6,346 nt of DNA from Firmicutes bacterium UBA5473 (lineage in GTDB: Bacteria; Bacillota; DTU084). The DNA is taken from positions 1 to 6,346 of the forward strand of contig DIQB01000025.1 in the NCBI GenBank assembly GCA_002427165.1, written 5' to 3'. Positions 4,690-6,346 of this stretch are shown here, one piece after another. Numbering within the stretch: the first letter of the stretch is position 1; the number at the start of each line of letters is the position of its first letter. The translations under genes and the position numbers were made by a program. The notes beneath the pieces were generated by a model. The model worked only from the letters and a program-made list of their open reading frames with translations. It did not search any database and was not told the origin of the DNA.

Positions 4690-6006
4690 ATGCAACAGGG
4701 ATTTCTAGCAACAATTCTTACCCTTCTCCTCTACTTCACATCCCTCGGTGGAGGAGAGCTTCCCCAGTCTCCTAGCAAAGATGCCCCGACAGCTCCTTCC
4801 TGGTCAGAGGATGTGCCAGGGGGCAAAAGCCAACAGGCTGTGCTCACAGGTAGATCTGTGAATCTGCGCTCGGGACCCGGGGGCGATTACCCGCTTGTGG
4901 CCACATTGGAGGGTGGAACCATGGTAAGCCTTGAGACCAGCTCTTTGGGCTGGGGAAAAGTGCGCACAGGAGACGGCAAGGTGGGCTGGGCTCCTCTTTG
5001 GCTTGTGAGTACAGCTGAATCTGCTCTCAATCAGGGGAAAAATCCATCGCAACCCCAAAATAATGGCAAACGGGAGATCTATGGCTATTATGTTGATGCG
5101 AGTTCCTATCGGTCCGCTGCCAATTACGGGAAACTGCTCACGGGGATCATTCCCTTCTCCTATAGCATTACCAAGGCAGGCAATGTATATGGTGATCATG
5201 ATGGTGATGCAGCCAGCCTCGCCAAGCTCCGTTCCTTAAATAACTATGCTCTGATCCATAACATCGCAGGAAACATGTTCGATGGAGAGCTTGTCCACCA
5301 GGTGCTGTCAAGTTCTACAAAGCGCTCTGCGCTGGTCAGCAATATCTACCAGCTGCTCCGCAAAAATGGTTATGGTGGGGTCAATATTGACTTTGAAAAC
5401 CTCAGACCCTCAGATCGGGATCTTTTCAACACCTTTATGCGAGAGCTGTCAGCTAAACTGCGGCCAGGGGGCTATCGGGTAACAATTTCAGTGCCTGCAA
5501 AAACTGCAGATTATGCTACCTCTGTTTGGTTTGGTGCCTTCGATTATGCAACTCTAGGGCTTTACGCAGACCGGATCATGCTCATGACCTATGATGAGCA
5601 CAGCAAGGTTAGTGGTCCTGGGCCTGTGGCTTCTATCGGTTGGGTGGAGCGAGTTCTGCGCTACGCCACAAGTCAGATTCCAGCGGAAAAAGTTATCTTA
5701 GGCCTGGCCGGCTACGGGTATGATTGGACTGGATTTGGCAAGGCCCGCGCTGTAACCTATCCCCAGGTGATGAATCTGCTGGAAAAGCACAGTGTGTCTG
5801 CCAACTGGGATCCAGCTAGCAAATCGCCATATTTCACCTACTTCTCTGGAGGCAAACGCCATACTGTGTGGTATGAGAACAGCGCCAGCCTCTCTGCGAA
5901 GGTGGACCTGGTAGCACGCTTTGGAATCCGCGGCGTGGCCCTGTGGCGCCTGGGCTTTGAGGACCAGCGTCTATGGCAGGTGGTCAAAGAGAAGCTTTGG
6001 CTCTGA
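4690..6006 (+). CDS. Exported SH3-GH18 glycoside hydrolase (SleL/YaaH-type catalytic domain)
   Basis: This 438-residue protein is predicted to be exported and to act on peptidoglycan or a chitin-like glycan. A hydrophobic segment (about residues 5-18) forms a signal peptide or anchor, though its short n-region carries no Lys or Arg, which is unusual. A Ser/Pro-rich linker leads to a bacterial SH3 domain (about 50-110) with SVNLRSGPGGDYP and a closing VGWAPLWL. The GH18 barrel covers about 127-435. Its catalytic strand reads GGVNIDFEN, giving Asn232, Asp234 and catalytic acid Glu236; the family D-x-x-D-x-D-x-E motif has Asn at one Asp position, as in SleL/YaaH spore-cortex enzymes. LMTYDEH (298-304) and the terminal GVALWRLG with Trp419 complete the site. 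SleL-type enzymes cleave N-acetylglucosaminyl bonds in cortex fragments, but they carry LysM rather than SH3 domains, so a spore role is inference. The 3' end overlaps the convergent deacetylase gene by 23 bp. Confidence 0.9.
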   Translation: MQQGFLATILTLLLYFTSLGGGELPQSPSKDAPTAPSWSEDVPGGKSQQAVLTGRSVNLRSGPGGDYPLVATLEGGTMVSLETSSLGWGKVRTGDGKVGWAPLWLVSTAESALNQGKNPSQPQNNGKREIYGYYVDASSYRSAANYGKLLTGIIPFSYSITKAGNVYGDHDGDAASLAKLRSLNNYALIHNIAGNMFDGELVHQVLSSSTKRSALVSNIYQLLRKNGYGGVNIDFENLRPSDRDLFNTFMRELSAKLRPGGYRVTISVPAKTADYATSVWFGAFDYATLGLYADRIMLMTYDEHSKVSGPGPVASIGWVERVLRYATSQIPAEKVILGLAGYGYDWTGFGKARAVTYPQVMNLLEKHSVSANWDPASKSPYFTYFSGGKRHTVWYENSASLSAKVDLVARFGIRGVALWRLGFEDQRLWQVVKEKLWL

Positions 6007-6346
6007 TGAGCTCGCCCACATTTACTGCTTTGAGTTGTTTTTCCGCGAGTACCTTTATAATATCAGGCAGTGCTGCCACTGTATTTTCTGTGGGGTGCAT
6101 CAGCACAATCCCGCCTTTGTCGATCTTCTTTCGCACCCGCTGCACCATTGTAGCGGGTGCTGGCTTTTGCCAGTCGATTGTATCGGCGCTCCACATGATT
6201 GTGCGGTAGCCCAGCCCTGCTGCGGCAGCAATAATTCGCTGATTTACCTCGCCATAGGCAGGCGCATAGAGTTTAACTGGTTTGCCCCCGCTAATCCTCC
6301 CAATTACCTGTTCGCAATCTCCAATTAGCTTTCTGAGTCCGGCCTC
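5984..6346 (-). CDS. Polysaccharide deacetylase, C-terminal part (YlxY-like), cut by the window edge
   Basis: The reading frame is open to the right edge and shows the last 120 residues of a carbohydrate esterase 4 (NodB-type) protein; the N-terminal half with the Asp-Asp and His-x-x-x-His metal motifs lies outside. Visible motifs are YAPAYGEVN (residues 27-35 of the fragment) at the place of the family's R-P-P-Y-G motif, IMWSADTIDW (50-59) as the Asp/Trp motif 4, and IVLMHPTENTV (80-90) as motif 5 with its conserved His84. The Arg of motif 3, which normally tunes the catalytic Asp, appears to be Ala28. The wording of motif 5 and the nearby M16 peptidase gene on the same strand resemble the sporulation-associated YlxY group of spore formers, whose gene lies between pnp and ymxG in B. 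subtilis. Activity cannot be judged without the missing half. The stop codon lies inside the GH18 gene. Confidence 0.88.
   Translation of the reverse strand, partial: EAGLRKLIGDCEQVIGRISGGKPVKLYAPAYGEVNQRIIAAAAGLGYRTIMWSADTIDWQKPAPATMVQRVRKKIDKGGIVLMHPTENTVAALPDIIKVLAEKQLKAVNVGELIRAKASL

Noticed and set aside
5921..6328. Plus-strand frames after the GH18 gene (135 and 78 codons)
   Set aside because: They are antisense to the deacetylase coding sequence, whose motifs DTIDW and LMHPTE are clear on the minus strand.
1..6346. Mobile elements, CRISPR arrays, tRNA/rRNA genes, riboswitches, attachment sites
   Set aside because: I looked for transposase motifs, terminal inverted repeats, regularly spaced repeats and tRNA-like arms on both strands and found nothing supportable.

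Overview
The window looks like chromosomal DNA from a low-to-mid GC Bacillota (Firmicutes), probably an anaerobic, endospore-forming Clostridia-type lineage. This is inferred from family content: a FeoB split into two proteins, an MntR-type regulator, a YlxY-like polysaccharide deacetylase near a YmxG/MlpA-like M16 peptidase, a GH18 enzyme of the spore-lytic type, and strong AGGAGG-type ribosome binding sites. No 16S or other marker gene is present, so the genus cannot be named.

Layout: (1) 1-304 is AT-richer and decayed; it ends in the recognisable C-terminal tail of an AraC-family regulator carrying an in-frame stop. (2) 305-426 is the feo leader, with a weak promoter candidate and two TTT(N)GC...GCAAA dyads. 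(3) 427-2758 is a tight operon: feoA, then the FeoB GTPase half, then the FeoB permease half. The first pair overlaps by 4 bp and the second by 19 bp. A clear intrinsic terminator follows at 2759-2787. (4) 2836-3321 is a DtxR/MntR-family metalloregulator; a third TTT-GC/GC-AAA dyad lies just before its ribosome binding site. (5) 3313-4560 (minus) is an M16 zinc peptidase converging on the regulator with a 9-bp overlap. (6) 4561-4689 is a divergent intergenic region with two copies of a small palindrome. (7) 4690-6006 (plus) is an exported SH3-GH18 protein. (8) 5984-6346 (minus) is the C-terminal part of a polysaccharide deacetylase running off the right edge.

Two functional blocks can be read. 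The left block is ferrous iron uptake (FeoA plus a two-piece FeoB) with a plausible local metal-responsive regulator. The right block resembles the conserved Bacillota order deacetylase-M16 peptidase (ylxY-ymxG in Bacillus subtilis), but a cell-wall-type GH18 gene sits between the two on the opposite strand. I see no wholly new system. The points most worth following are the split FeoB with a G6 run at the junction, the changed metal ligand in the MntR-like protein, the shared operator-like dyads, and the GH18 gene lying between the deacetylase and peptidase genes.
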